Shown here: positions 50,358-57,397 of the stretch, piece by piece | Numbering within the stretch: position 1 is the first letter of the stretch | Layout: the number at the start of each line of letters is the position of its first letter | From: JAGXTF01 sp044224315 | GTDB lineage: Bacteria > Bacteroidota > Bacteroidia > NS11-12g > UBA955 | Length of the DNA stretch: 64,000 nt | Assembly: GCA_044224315.1 (NCBI GenBank) | Contig: JBGAKR010000005.1 | Coordinates: forward strand, 1-64,000 | Direction: 5' to 3' | Notes under the pieces: model-generated | The model's database searches: none | Told to the model about the DNA's origin: nothing | Seen by the model: only the letters and a program-made list of their open reading frames with translations | Made by a program: the position numbers and the translations under genes

Positions 50358-50756
50358 TTATGAAACAAAGCACAGAACTTCACCACCTACACCCAGTTGA
50401 CGGGCTTCTTTATCGGTCATTACACCTTTAGAAGTAGTAAGGATGGCGATACCCAGACCATTCAAAACGCGGGGCATTTTTTCAAGGTTGGCATAGCGAC
50501 GCAATCCGGGAGAGCTGATACGGGTCAGTTCGCGGAAAGCACTTTGCCTGGTTTGGGGGTTGTATTTCAATGCTATTTTAATTACACCCTGTCTGTTCTC
50601 GGTTGCTTCGAACTTGTATTTCAGGATATATCCTTTCTCATAAAGCACGCGGGTAATCTCCTTTTTAAGATTACTGGCTGGCACTTCCACAATTCTGTGG
50701 TTTGCTTTAGCCGCATTGCGGAGCCTGGTGAGAAAATCTGCTATTGGATCAGTCAT
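50358..50756 (-). CDS. rpsH: Ribosomal protein uS8
   Basis: This is a 132-residue 30S protein that binds the central domain of 16S rRNA: TDPIADFLTRLRNAAKANHRIVEVPASNLKKEI at the start, and the signature RVLNGLGIAILTTSKGVMTDKEARQLGVGGEVLCFV at the end. In E. coli S8 regulates the spc operon; no such RNA site can be recognised here. Confidence 0.98.
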   Translation of the reverse strand: MTDPIADFLTRLRNAAKANHRIVEVPASNLKKEITRVLYEKGYILKYKFEATENRQGVIKIALKYNPQTRQSAFRELTRISSPGLRRYANLEKMPRVLNGLGIAILTTSKGVMTDKEARQLGVGGEVLCFVS

Positions 50757-50777
50757 TTTTCTTTATTCTTTAATTAA

Positions 50778-51047
50778 TTACCAGCTAGACTTAGTTACAC
50801 CAGGGATTTTTCCATCGCTGGCCAGTTGACGGAATTGGTTTCTGCAGATACCGAAGGTACGGATGTAACCGCGGGGGCGTCCGGTAAGTTTGCAGCGATT
50901 GCGCAGGCGCACAGGAGATGCGTTGCGGGGAATGCGTTGCAATGCTTCGTAGTTGCCTTCAGCTTTCAGTTTTGCTCTTTTCTCAGCATACTGCGCAACC
51001 ATTTGTTCACGTTTGCGCTGTCTGGCTTTTATAGATTCTTTTGCCAT
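50778..51047 (-). CDS. rpsN: Ribosomal protein uS14, zinc-free long form
   Basis: This is an 89-residue protein: MAKESIKARQRKREQMVAQYAEKRAKLK, then PVRLRNRCKLTGRPRGYIRTFGICRNQFRQLA. The Cys residues are too few and wrongly spaced for the four-Cys zinc site, so this is the long C-minus form. It agrees with the zinc-free bL36 in the same operon. Confidence 0.97.
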   Translation of the reverse strand: MAKESIKARQRKREQMVAQYAEKRAKLKAEGNYEALQRIPRNASPVRLRNRCKLTGRPRGYIRTFGICRNQFRQLASDGKIPGVTKSSW

Positions 51048-51053
51048 TTCTTA

Positions 51054-51605
51054 TTATTTGCTTTTAAACGGAAATCCCATCAATTTCAGTAATTCCAGAC
51101 ATTCTTCGTCGGTTTTTGCAGTGGTAACGATGGTAATATCCATACCAGAGATTTTGTTCACCTTATCGATATCGATTTCAGGGAAAATGATCTGTTCGGT
51201 GATACCCATGGTATAATTGCCTCTGCCGTCGAAACCTTTCACGTTGAGCCCTTGAAAATCGCGAACGCGGGGCAGAGATACAGTGATCAAGCGATCAATG
51301 AATTCGTACATACGTTCTTTGCGCAGGGTTACACGGGCACCGATGGGCATGTTTTCACGGAGTTTGAAGTTAGAGATTGCCTTTTTAGAAAAGGTCGCCT
51401 GGGCTTTCTGACCAGAAATACGGGTCATTTCATCCACAGCGGCATCCACTAATTTCTTGTCGTTTACAGCAGCACCCACACCTTGGTTGAGGCATACTTT
51501 CACGATCTGAGGGATTTCCATTACATTTTTGTAGCCGAACTTTTCAGTCATCGCGGCTATTACTTCCTCGGTATATTTGGTTCTAAGCCTTGGTACGTAG
51601 CTCAT
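51054..51605 (-). CDS. rplE: Ribosomal protein uL5
   Basis: This is a 183-residue protein that contacts 5S rRNA and the P-site tRNA. Blocks: PRLRTKYTEEVIAAMTEKFGYKNVMEIPQIVKVCLNQGVG, AVDEMTRISGQKAQATFSKKAISNFKLRENMPIGARVTLR, and GRGNYTMGITEQIIFPEIDIDKV. Normal length and position. Confidence 0.98.
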   Translation of the reverse strand: MSYVPRLRTKYTEEVIAAMTEKFGYKNVMEIPQIVKVCLNQGVGAAVNDKKLVDAAVDEMTRISGQKAQATFSKKAISNFKLRENMPIGARVTLRKERMYEFIDRLITVSLPRVRDFQGLNVKGFDGRGNYTMGITEQIIFPEIDIDKVNKISGMDITIVTTAKTDEECLELLKLMGFPFKSK

Positions 51606-51622
51606 TTCTTTTTCTTTCTTTA

Positions 51623-51955
51623 TTATTTGATGAAGTCTCCGGTACGTTTTGCTACGCGTTGCAATCTTCCTTCATCATTCAGTTTGCGGCCGATACGGGT
51701 TGGGGTACCAGATACAACTACCATAATGTTAGAAATATGCACGGGGGCTTCCATTTTTTCAATTTTACCGCTTGTGTTTTGGGCGGTTGGTTTACGGTGT
51801 TTGGTTACAATATTCACACCTTCAACCAGGGCACGGTTTTCTGCGGGGATTACTTTCAGCACTTTGCCGGTTTTGCCTTTATCGTCGCCGGACAGTACTT
51901 TTACAGTATCGCCTTTTTTAACGTGCAGTTTTACTTTTTTGTTCTTTTCTGCCAT
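51623..51955 (-). CDS. rplX: Ribosomal protein uL24
   Basis: This is a 110-residue protein with a KOW motif: KLHVKKGDTVKVLSGDDKGKTGKVLKVIPAENRALVEGVNIVTKHRKPTAQN in blocks, then APVHISNIMVV. It is an early assembly protein of the 50S. It is three bases after rplN. Confidence 0.98.
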   Translation of the reverse strand: MAEKNKKVKLHVKKGDTVKVLSGDDKGKTGKVLKVIPAENRALVEGVNIVTKHRKPTAQNTSGKIEKMEAPVHISNIMVVVSGTPTRIGRKLNDEGRLQRVAKRTGDFIK

Positions 51956-51958
51956 AAC

Positions 51959-52327
51959 TTATAATACTTCTGGTGCCAAAGACACAATTTTCATGAATTG
52001 TTTATCGCGAAGTTCGCGGGCAACCGGACCGAAGATACGGGTACCACGGGGTTCGTCGGATGCATTAAGCAGCACGCAGCTATTTTCATCGAAGCGGATA
52101 TAAGATCCATCAGGGCGGCGAACTTCTTTTTTCACTCTCACCACAACGGCTTTAGATACAGCTCCTTTCTTAATTCCGCTACCTGGCAGTGCATCTTTCA
52201 CACTTACCACTATTTTATCGCCTACACTGGCATATCGGCGGCCCGAGCCACCCAATACACGGATGCAAAGTACTTCGCGTGCTCCGCTATTGTCTGCTAC
52301 TTTCAGCCTTGATTCCTGTTGTACCAT
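51959..52327 (-). CDS. rplN: Ribosomal protein uL14
   Basis: This is a 122-residue 50S protein from ATG 52327 (MVQQESRLKVADNSGAREVLCIRVLGG). An upstream in-frame start (52366) would add 13 residues coded inside rpsQ and is not used. Further signatures: VGDKIVVSVKDALPGSGIKKGAVSKAVVVRVKKEVRRPDGSYIRFDENS and GTRIFGPVARELRDKQFMKIVSLAPEVL in blocks. Confidence 0.98.
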   Translation of the reverse strand: MVQQESRLKVADNSGAREVLCIRVLGGSGRRYASVGDKIVVSVKDALPGSGIKKGAVSKAVVVRVKKEVRRPDGSYIRFDENSCVLLNASDEPRGTRIFGPVARELRDKQFMKIVSLAPEVL

Positions 52328-52329
52328 AA

Positions 52330-52590
52330 TTATTTCGCTTTTTCTATGATTTCTACTAACCTCCAACGTTTGGTTCTGCTCATCGGACGGGTTTCCATGA
52401 TGCGCACGATATCATTTTCGGTGCACTCATTTTTCTCGTCATGGGCAGTATACTTTTTGGTCTTTTTAAAGTATTTACCGTATTTGGGGTGTTTCATTTT
52501 ACGAACCACAGATACGACAACCGTTTTGTCCATTTTATTACTGGTAACAGTACCAATGATTTCTTTTCTGGCGTTACGTGTGGTTTCCAT
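52330..52590 (-). CDS. rpsQ: Ribosomal protein uS17
   Basis: This is an 86-residue OB-fold protein of the 30S: RKEIIGTVTSNKMDKTVVVSVVRKMKHPKYGKYFKKTKKYTAHDE in blocks, then DIVRIMETRPMSRTKRWRLVEIIE. Its start overlaps the end of rpmC by one base. Confidence 0.98.
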   Translation of the reverse strand: METTRNARKEIIGTVTSNKMDKTVVVSVVRKMKHPKYGKYFKKTKKYTAHDEKNECTENDIVRIMETRPMSRTKRWRLVEIIEKAK

Positions 52591-52823
52591 TATTTTTCTT
52601 CACTCATTTTTTTAACATACGCCTGGGTTTCAGCCTCAATGCGTCTTTTATTCAATTCGGTAAGCATACGTGCTACCGATTTACGGGTTTCTTTCAGTTT
52701 GTGCGGTTGTTCTACCGATGACACAGTATTCTGAAATTGTAATTTCTGGTGAAGTTTTTTCTCTTCTTTATAACGTTCCACCAGCTCTTTATTCGGCATG
52801 CCGGTAATTTCTGAATTCTTCAT
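52590..52823 (-). CDS. rpmC: Ribosomal protein uL29
   Basis: This is a 77-residue helical protein near the peptide exit from ATG 52823 (MKNSEITGMPNKELVERYKEEKK), ending in EQPHKLKETRKSVARMLTELNKRRIE plus a short tail. An upstream in-frame ATG at 52859 lies within rplP and is not used. It is about ten residues longer than the E. coli protein at its C-terminus. Confidence 0.96.
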   Translation of the reverse strand: MKNSEITGMPNKELVERYKEEKKLHQKLQFQNTVSSVEQPHKLKETRKSVARMLTELNKRRIEAETQAYVKKMSEEK

Positions 52824-52824
52824 T

Positions 52825-53250
52825 TTATGCTTCCTCCTGATAATCGGGTCTAACAACAAATTTTGCGGTCACGGGCAGTTTTTGCGCAGCCAGGCGAATG
52901 CCTTCTTTCGCAATGTCGTGAGGTACGCCACCTACTTCAAACATGATAGTTCCGGGTTTTACTACGGCTACCCAATATTCCGGTGCACCTTTACCTTTAC
53001 CCATCCTTACTTCGGCTGGTTTTTTGGTAATGGGTTTATCGGGGAATATGCGTATCCATACTTGACCTTCCCTTTTCAGGTAACGGGTAAGTGCAATACG
53101 GGCTGCTTCTATTTGGCGGGAAGTAATCCAGCTTGGCTCCATGGATTTGAGTCCGAAGCTACCAAACACCACACGGTGTCCGCGGGTAGCAATCCCTTTT
53201 ACACGGCCTTTCTGCTGCTTCCTGAATTTGGTTCTTTTTGGGCTTAACAT
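52825..53250 (-). CDS. rplP: Ribosomal protein uL16
   Basis: This is a 141-residue protein near the A site: MLSPKRTKFRKQQKGRVKGIATRGHRVVFGSFGLKSMEPSWITSRQIEAARIALTRYLKREGQVWIRIFPDKPITKKPAEVRMGKGKG in blocks. Normal length. It is one base from rpmC. Confidence 0.98.
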   Translation of the reverse strand: MLSPKRTKFRKQQKGRVKGIATRGHRVVFGSFGLKSMEPSWITSRQIEAARIALTRYLKREGQVWIRIFPDKPITKKPAEVRMGKGKGAPEYWVAVVKPGTIMFEVGGVPHDIAKEGIRLAAQKLPVTAKFVVRPDYQEEA

Positions 53251-53266
53251 CTCTTTTTACTTTTAA

Positions 53267-54040
53267 TTATTTACGCCTGTTTCCACCAGTATTTCCACCA
53301 CGGTCTCCACCACGATCACGGCGATCGCGACGGTCACGACGGTCATCACGACCTTGTCCACCACGGGTATTTTCTCTTTTTCTTTCGGTTTCTTGTTGTG
53401 GAGCCAAATCTACTTTACCATAGATTTCGCCGCGGCACAACCATACTTTTACACCAATTTTTCCGTAAACGGTTTGGGCTTCTACCAATGCGTAATCAAT
53501 ATTTGAACGCAGGGTATGCAAAGGAGTGCGACCTTCTTTATAGATTTCAGAACGTGCAATCTCTTTACCATTCAAACGGCCACCGATACGAATTTTGATA
53601 CCGTCGGCACCCATTTTCATAGTGCTTTGGATTGCGTTTTTGATAGCCCTTTTGTAAGAAAAGCGGTTTTCAATCTGCTGGCAGATATTCTCTGCTACCA
53701 GGTATGCATCCAGTTCTGGTCTTTTTATTTCGTTGATGTTGATTTGAATATCCTTACCGGTGATTTTTTTAATTTCTTCACGGATGGTATCCACTTCCTG
53801 ACCGCCTTTACCAATCACAATACCCGGACGGGAAGTGTTGATGGTAATTGTGATACGTTTCAAAGTACGTTCGATCAGTACTTTAGCGATACCACCTTTA
53901 GCGATACGGATCTTCAGGTATTTACGGATTTTATCATCCTCCTGGAGTTTGTCTCCGTAATCTTTGCCACCGTACCAATTGGAATCCCAACCGCGGATGA
54001 TGCCAAGACGAAGTCCTATAGGGTTAACTTTTTGTCCCAT
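53267..54040 (-). CDS. rpsC: Ribosomal protein uS3 with Arg/Asp/Gly-rich tail
   Basis: This is a 257-residue protein at the mRNA entry. GQKVNPIGLRLGIIRGWDSNWYGGKDYGDKLQEDDKIRKYL at the start, the KH domain INTSRPGIVIGKGGQEVDTIREEI, and the C-terminal GVKVWLCRGEIYGKVD are seen. The last 40 residues form a disordered tail of RDDRRDRRDRRDRGGDRGGN type. Such tails are known in Bacteroidota S3 but vary; this one is a simple repeat at the DNA level too (about 53300-53350). It overlaps rplV by one base. Confidence 0.98.
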   Translation of the reverse strand: MGQKVNPIGLRLGIIRGWDSNWYGGKDYGDKLQEDDKIRKYLKIRIAKGGIAKVLIERTLKRITITINTSRPGIVIGKGGQEVDTIREEIKKITGKDIQININEIKRPELDAYLVAENICQQIENRFSYKRAIKNAIQSTMKMGADGIKIRIGGRLNGKEIARSEIYKEGRTPLHTLRSNIDYALVEAQTVYGKIGVKVWLCRGEIYGKVDLAPQQETERKRENTRGGQGRDDRRDRRDRRDRGGDRGGNTGGNRRK

Positions 54041-54423
54041 TATGCGTTTTCAGCCTCTGTATTATTTGATTCTTTTGATTTTAAACTGTCTACAACTACA
54101 GTCACGTGGTTGGTGCGTTTCAGCTGACGATTTCCACGACCCTGAGGGGCAGTGCGAAGACGTTTCATAGTGAATCCACCATCGACCATAATTGTTTTTA
54201 CATAAAGATTGCTGTCTTCAATTCTCTCTCCACTATTGGCCTGACTCCAGTTTGCAACAGCGCTGCGGATCAACTTATTCAAGTAAATCGCGTAGCTGGG
54301 TTTTTGGTTCCACTGCAGAATATTCAATGCGCGGTCAACCTTTACTCCTCTTACCTGATCTGCTACCATGCGCATTTTGCGGGGTGACAGGGGGCAATTT
54401 CTCAATATAGCTTTTGCTTCCAT
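54040..54423 (-). CDS. rplV: Ribosomal protein uL22
   Basis: This is a 127-residue protein lining the exit tunnel: RNCPLSPRKMRMVADQVRGVKVDRALNIL at the start, then VKTIMVDGGFTMKRLRTAPQGRGNRQLKRTNHVTVVV with the tunnel hairpin. An acidic Asn/Glu tail is added at the end. It sits between rpsS and rpsC. Confidence 0.97.
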   Translation of the reverse strand: MEAKAILRNCPLSPRKMRMVADQVRGVKVDRALNILQWNQKPSYAIYLNKLIRSAVANWSQANSGERIEDSNLYVKTIMVDGGFTMKRLRTAPQGRGNRQLKRTNHVTVVVDSLKSKESNNTEAENA

Positions 54424-54432
54424 TGTGGTTTA

Positions 54433-54690
54433 TTATTTAGAGTGACCTTTAAATGTGCGAGTGGGTGCAAATTCGCCCAGTTTATGTCCTACCATGTTTT
54501 CGGTAACATATACAGGAATGAATTTATTTCCGTTGTGAACAGCAAATGTGTGTCCTACCATATCAGGAATAATCATGCTGCGACGAGACCAGGTTTTGAT
54601 AACTGATTTCTTGTTGCTCTCGTTCATGGTGCTGACCTTACGATCCAATTTGTGGTCTACGTAGGGCCCTTTTTTTATTGACCTTGCCAT
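54433..54690 (-). CDS. rpsS: Ribosomal protein uS19
   Basis: This is an 85-residue 30S head protein: MARSIKKGPYVDHKLDRKV, then VIKTWSRRSMIIPDMVGHTFAVHNGNKFIPVYVTENMVGHKLGEFAPTRTFKGH in blocks. It is one base from rplB. Confidence 0.98.
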   Translation of the reverse strand: MARSIKKGPYVDHKLDRKVSTMNESNKKSVIKTWSRRSMIIPDMVGHTFAVHNGNKFIPVYVTENMVGHKLGEFAPTRTFKGHSK

Positions 54691-54691
54691 C

Positions 54692-55528
54692 TTATTTATT
54701 CCTTATACTTTTTCTGCGTTCGATAATCATTTTAGAACTGGCTTTTTTAGGAGCACGGGTTTTCTGACCTTGTGAGTAGATCAGGTTTTTACTCCTTGGC
54801 TGACCACCTTTGTTACGGCCTTCACCACCACCCATTGGGTGATCTACGGGGTTACGGGCAGATGGACGGTTGTGCGGACGAATGCCCAACCAGCGGCTTC
54901 TACCAGCTTTACCTTTATTTTCAAGGCTATGGTCGCTGTTAGAAACAGAACCGATGGTAGCCATGCAATTTGCCAGGATACGGCGAGATTCGCCTGAAGG
55001 CAATTTGATGGAAACATAGTCCTCTTCACGACCCAGCAATTGGGCATAAGAACCTGCACTGCGGCAAATCTTAGCACCTTGTCCGGGGCGCATTTCAATA
55101 TTGTGTATCAAAGAACCCAAAGGAATTTCGCGAAGTGGCAATGCACTACCGATTTCGGGTTCAGAACCCGGACCTTGGGTAACTTTTTGTCCTACTTTAA
55201 TTCCGTTAGGAGCAATGATGTAGCGTTTTTCGCCCCCGGTAAATTCTACCAGGCAAATCCATGAAGTGCGGTTTGGATCGTACTCGATGGTTTTTACTTC
55301 ACCCATAACACCTGCATTGTCTCTTTTGAAGTCAATGATACGGTAGCGTTTTTTGTGTCCGCCCCCTTTGTAGTGCATGGTGATTTTACCCTGGTTGTTA
55401 CGTCCGCCCGATTTTTTAATCGGCACCAACAGAGATTTCTCTGGCTTATCCGTAGTCAACTCACTGAAGACGTTAGCAACTCTAAAGCGCTGTCCCGGAG
55501 TGGTTGGTTTTAATCTTTTTACTGCCAT
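54692..55528 (-). CDS. rplB: Ribosomal protein uL2
   Basis: This is a 278-residue core protein of the peptidyl-transferase region. Blocks: KKSGGRNNQGKITMHYKGGGHKKRYRIIDFKRD, SAGSYAQLLGREEDYVSIKLPSGESRRI, and NPVDHPMGGGEGRNKGGQPRS. The His of VDH, needed for activity in E. coli L2, is kept; the following His of E. coli is Met. It lies between rplW and rpsS with gaps of two and one bases. Confidence 0.98.
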   Translation of the reverse strand: MAVKRLKPTTPGQRFRVANVFSELTTDKPEKSLLVPIKKSGGRNNQGKITMHYKGGGHKKRYRIIDFKRDNAGVMGEVKTIEYDPNRTSWICLVEFTGGEKRYIIAPNGIKVGQKVTQGPGSEPEIGSALPLREIPLGSLIHNIEMRPGQGAKICRSAGSYAQLLGREEDYVSIKLPSGESRRILANCMATIGSVSNSDHSLENKGKAGRSRWLGIRPHNRPSARNPVDHPMGGGEGRNKGGQPRSKNLIYSQGQKTRAPKKASSKMIIERRKSIRNK

Positions 55529-55530
55529 GA

Positions 55531-55815
55531 TTAAATGTTTTCGTAAAAGTCTATTTTAAATCCTTCTTTTAAAGTCACTATGGCCTTTTTATACCCATCG
55601 GTATAACCGGAGATCTGACCAGTGCGACGGTTACGACGCGCTTTCCCCCGGGCAATCATGGTGTTTACCGATTCAACTTCCACGCTATAGAAATCTTCGA
55701 TAGCCTTTTTGATTTCGTCTTTGGTAGATTTTTTATCTACAACGAAACCATACTGGCCACGCTTATCCATGATAGCGGTCATTTTCTCGGTAATCAACGG
55801 CTTTTTCAGTATCAT
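55531..55815 (-). CDS. rplW: Ribosomal protein uL23
   Basis: This is a 94-residue exit-site protein that docks trigger factor and SRP: ILKKPLITEKMTAIMDKRGQYGFVVDKKSTKDEIKKAIEDFYSVEVESVNTMIARGKARRNRRTGQISGYTDGYKKAIVTL in blocks. It overlaps rplD by four bases. Confidence 0.98.
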   Translation of the reverse strand: MILKKPLITEKMTAIMDKRGQYGFVVDKKSTKDEIKKAIEDFYSVEVESVNTMIARGKARRNRRTGQISGYTDGYKKAIVTLKEGFKIDFYENI

Positions 55816-56438
55816 TTCTCTATGTTCTCTTGAATGGTTGCAACTGCTTTTTCAGTCAATATTAATTTACCTGCTTTCATTACTTCATAAGTATTGATAT
55901 CTGAAGCCTGCATTACGGTGTTACCTGGTAAGTTGCGGCCAGAGAGGTAAATATTTTTGTTAATTTCGGGTGTTACAAACAAAGTGCGACCGTTGATGTT
56001 CAAATTTTTCAGCAGGCCTGCAAACTGTGAAGTTTTTGGAGCAGACATGTCGAAATCTTCAATTACCAGAATGCTGTCGGTTTTGGCTTTGTAGCTCAAT
56101 GCACTCAGACGGGCAACACGTTTCAGTTTTTTGTTCAGTTTGAAAGAGTAATCTCTGGGGCGAGGTCCGTGGATACGGGCACCACCTACATAGATACCAG
56201 ATTTCAAGCTACCGTGACGGGCTCCACCTGTACCTTTTTGGCGGAATACTTTGCGGGTACTGCGCGAAATTTCTGTACGGTCTTTGGTTTTATGAGTACC
56301 CTGGCGTTGGTTGGCCATGTACTGTTTTACATCGAGGTAGATAGCGTGATCGTTGGGTTCAACACCAAAAATGGTGTCGGACAACTCAACCGTTCTGCCG
56401 GTATCGGTACCTTGTTGGTTTAATACTTTCAGTTTCAT
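55812..56438 (-). CDS. rplD: Ribosomal protein uL4
   Basis: This is a 208-residue tunnel protein. Motifs: YLDVKQYMANQRQGTHKTKDRTEISRSTRKVFRQKGTGGARHGSLKSG (the tunnel loop) and HGPRPRDYSFKLNKKLKRVARLSALSYKA. In gamma-proteobacteria L4 also regulates the S10 operon; no such RNA site is apparent here. It is seven bases after rplC. Confidence 0.98.
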   Translation of the reverse strand: MKLKVLNQQGTDTGRTVELSDTIFGVEPNDHAIYLDVKQYMANQRQGTHKTKDRTEISRSTRKVFRQKGTGGARHGSLKSGIYVGGARIHGPRPRDYSFKLNKKLKRVARLSALSYKAKTDSILVIEDFDMSAPKTSQFAGLLKNLNINGRTLFVTPEINKNIYLSGRNLPGNTVMQASDINTYEVMKAGKLILTEKAVATIQENIEK

Positions 56439-56445
56439 CTTCTTC

Positions 56446-57072
56446 TTAGCGTTCTACGTAAACAATAGATCCGTTGTGCCCTGGGATAGAACCTTTTACT
56501 AACAAAAGGTGTTTCTCGGGGATAATTTTCAATACTTCCAGGTTCACAGCCATAACGCGGTCGCCACCAGTGCGGCCGGCCATACGCATACCTTTAAATA
56601 CGCGGGCTGGGAATGAGCATGCACCGATAGAACCAGGAGCACGCAGGCGGTTATGCTGACCGTGGGTAGATTCACCCACACCGGCAAAACCGTGGCGTTT
56701 CACAACGCCCTGAAAACCTTTACCTTTAGATTTTCCAATGATGTCAACATATTGACCTTCTTCGAAGATGTTAACATCAAAGGTGTCACCCAGGGCAGCG
56801 GTAGCTTCAGCTTCATCCGGATTTTTGAATTCGAAGAATTCTTTTTTCGCGGTGGTGTTTGCTTTAGCGCAGTGCCCGGCAATGGCAGCGGTTGTATGTT
56901 TTTCTTTTACGTCGCCCCAAGCCATTTGAATGGCAGAGTAGCCGTCTTTTTCTTCGGTTTTCACCTGGGTAACCACGCATGGTCCTGCCTCAATTACTGT
57001 GCAAGCCACTTTCTTACCATCACGGTCGAAAACGCTGGTCATTCCTAATTTTTTTCCAATCAAGCCTTCCAT
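56446..57072 (-). CDS. rplC: Ribosomal protein uL3
   Basis: This is a 208-residue 50S assembly protein: LIGKKLGMTSVFDRDGKKVACTVIEAGPCVVTQVKTEEKDGY at the start, then VDIIGKSKGKGFQGVVKRHGFAGVGESTHGQHNRLRAPGSIGACSFPARVFKGMRMAGRTGGDRVM. Normal length. It lies eight bases after rpsJ. Confidence 0.98.
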   Translation of the reverse strand: MEGLIGKKLGMTSVFDRDGKKVACTVIEAGPCVVTQVKTEEKDGYSAIQMAWGDVKEKHTTAAIAGHCAKANTTAKKEFFEFKNPDEAEATAALGDTFDVNIFEEGQYVDIIGKSKGKGFQGVVKRHGFAGVGESTHGQHNRLRAPGSIGACSFPARVFKGMRMAGRTGGDRVMAVNLEVLKIIPEKHLLLVKGSIPGHNGSIVYVER

Positions 57073-57080
57073 TTTGCTGA

Positions 57081-57389
57081 TTATAATTTAATTTCTACTT
57101 CAACCCCGCTGGGCAGTTCTATTTTCATAAGCGCATCTACAGTTTTAGTAGATCCGTTATAGATGTCGATCAAACGTTGGTAGGTGCAATATTGGAACTG
57201 CTCCCTGGCCTTTTTATTTACGTGGGGCGAACGCAGCACTGTAAAAATCTTTTTACGGGTGGGAAGTGGCACTGGGCCGCTTACCACAACATCTGTAGTG
57301 CGCACAGCCTTCACGATCTTTTCTGCAGATTTATCTAACAGATTGTGATCAAAGGATTTAAGCTTTATGCGAATCTTCTGGCTTACCAT
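57081..57389 (-). CDS. rpsJ: Ribosomal protein uS10
   Basis: This is a 102-residue protein, also the NusE antitermination partner: SQKIRIKLKSFDHNLLDKSAEKIVKAVRTTDVVVSGPVPLPTRKKIFTVLRSPHVNKKAREQF in blocks. It follows fusA directly (eight bases); there is no tuf gene between them, the usual state in Bacteroidota. Confidence 0.98.
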   Translation of the reverse strand: MVSQKIRIKLKSFDHNLLDKSAEKIVKAVRTTDVVVSGPVPLPTRKKIFTVLRSPHVNKKAREQFQYCTYQRLIDIYNGSTKTVDALMKIELPSGVEVEIKL

Positions 57390-57397
57390 TTTCTTTT

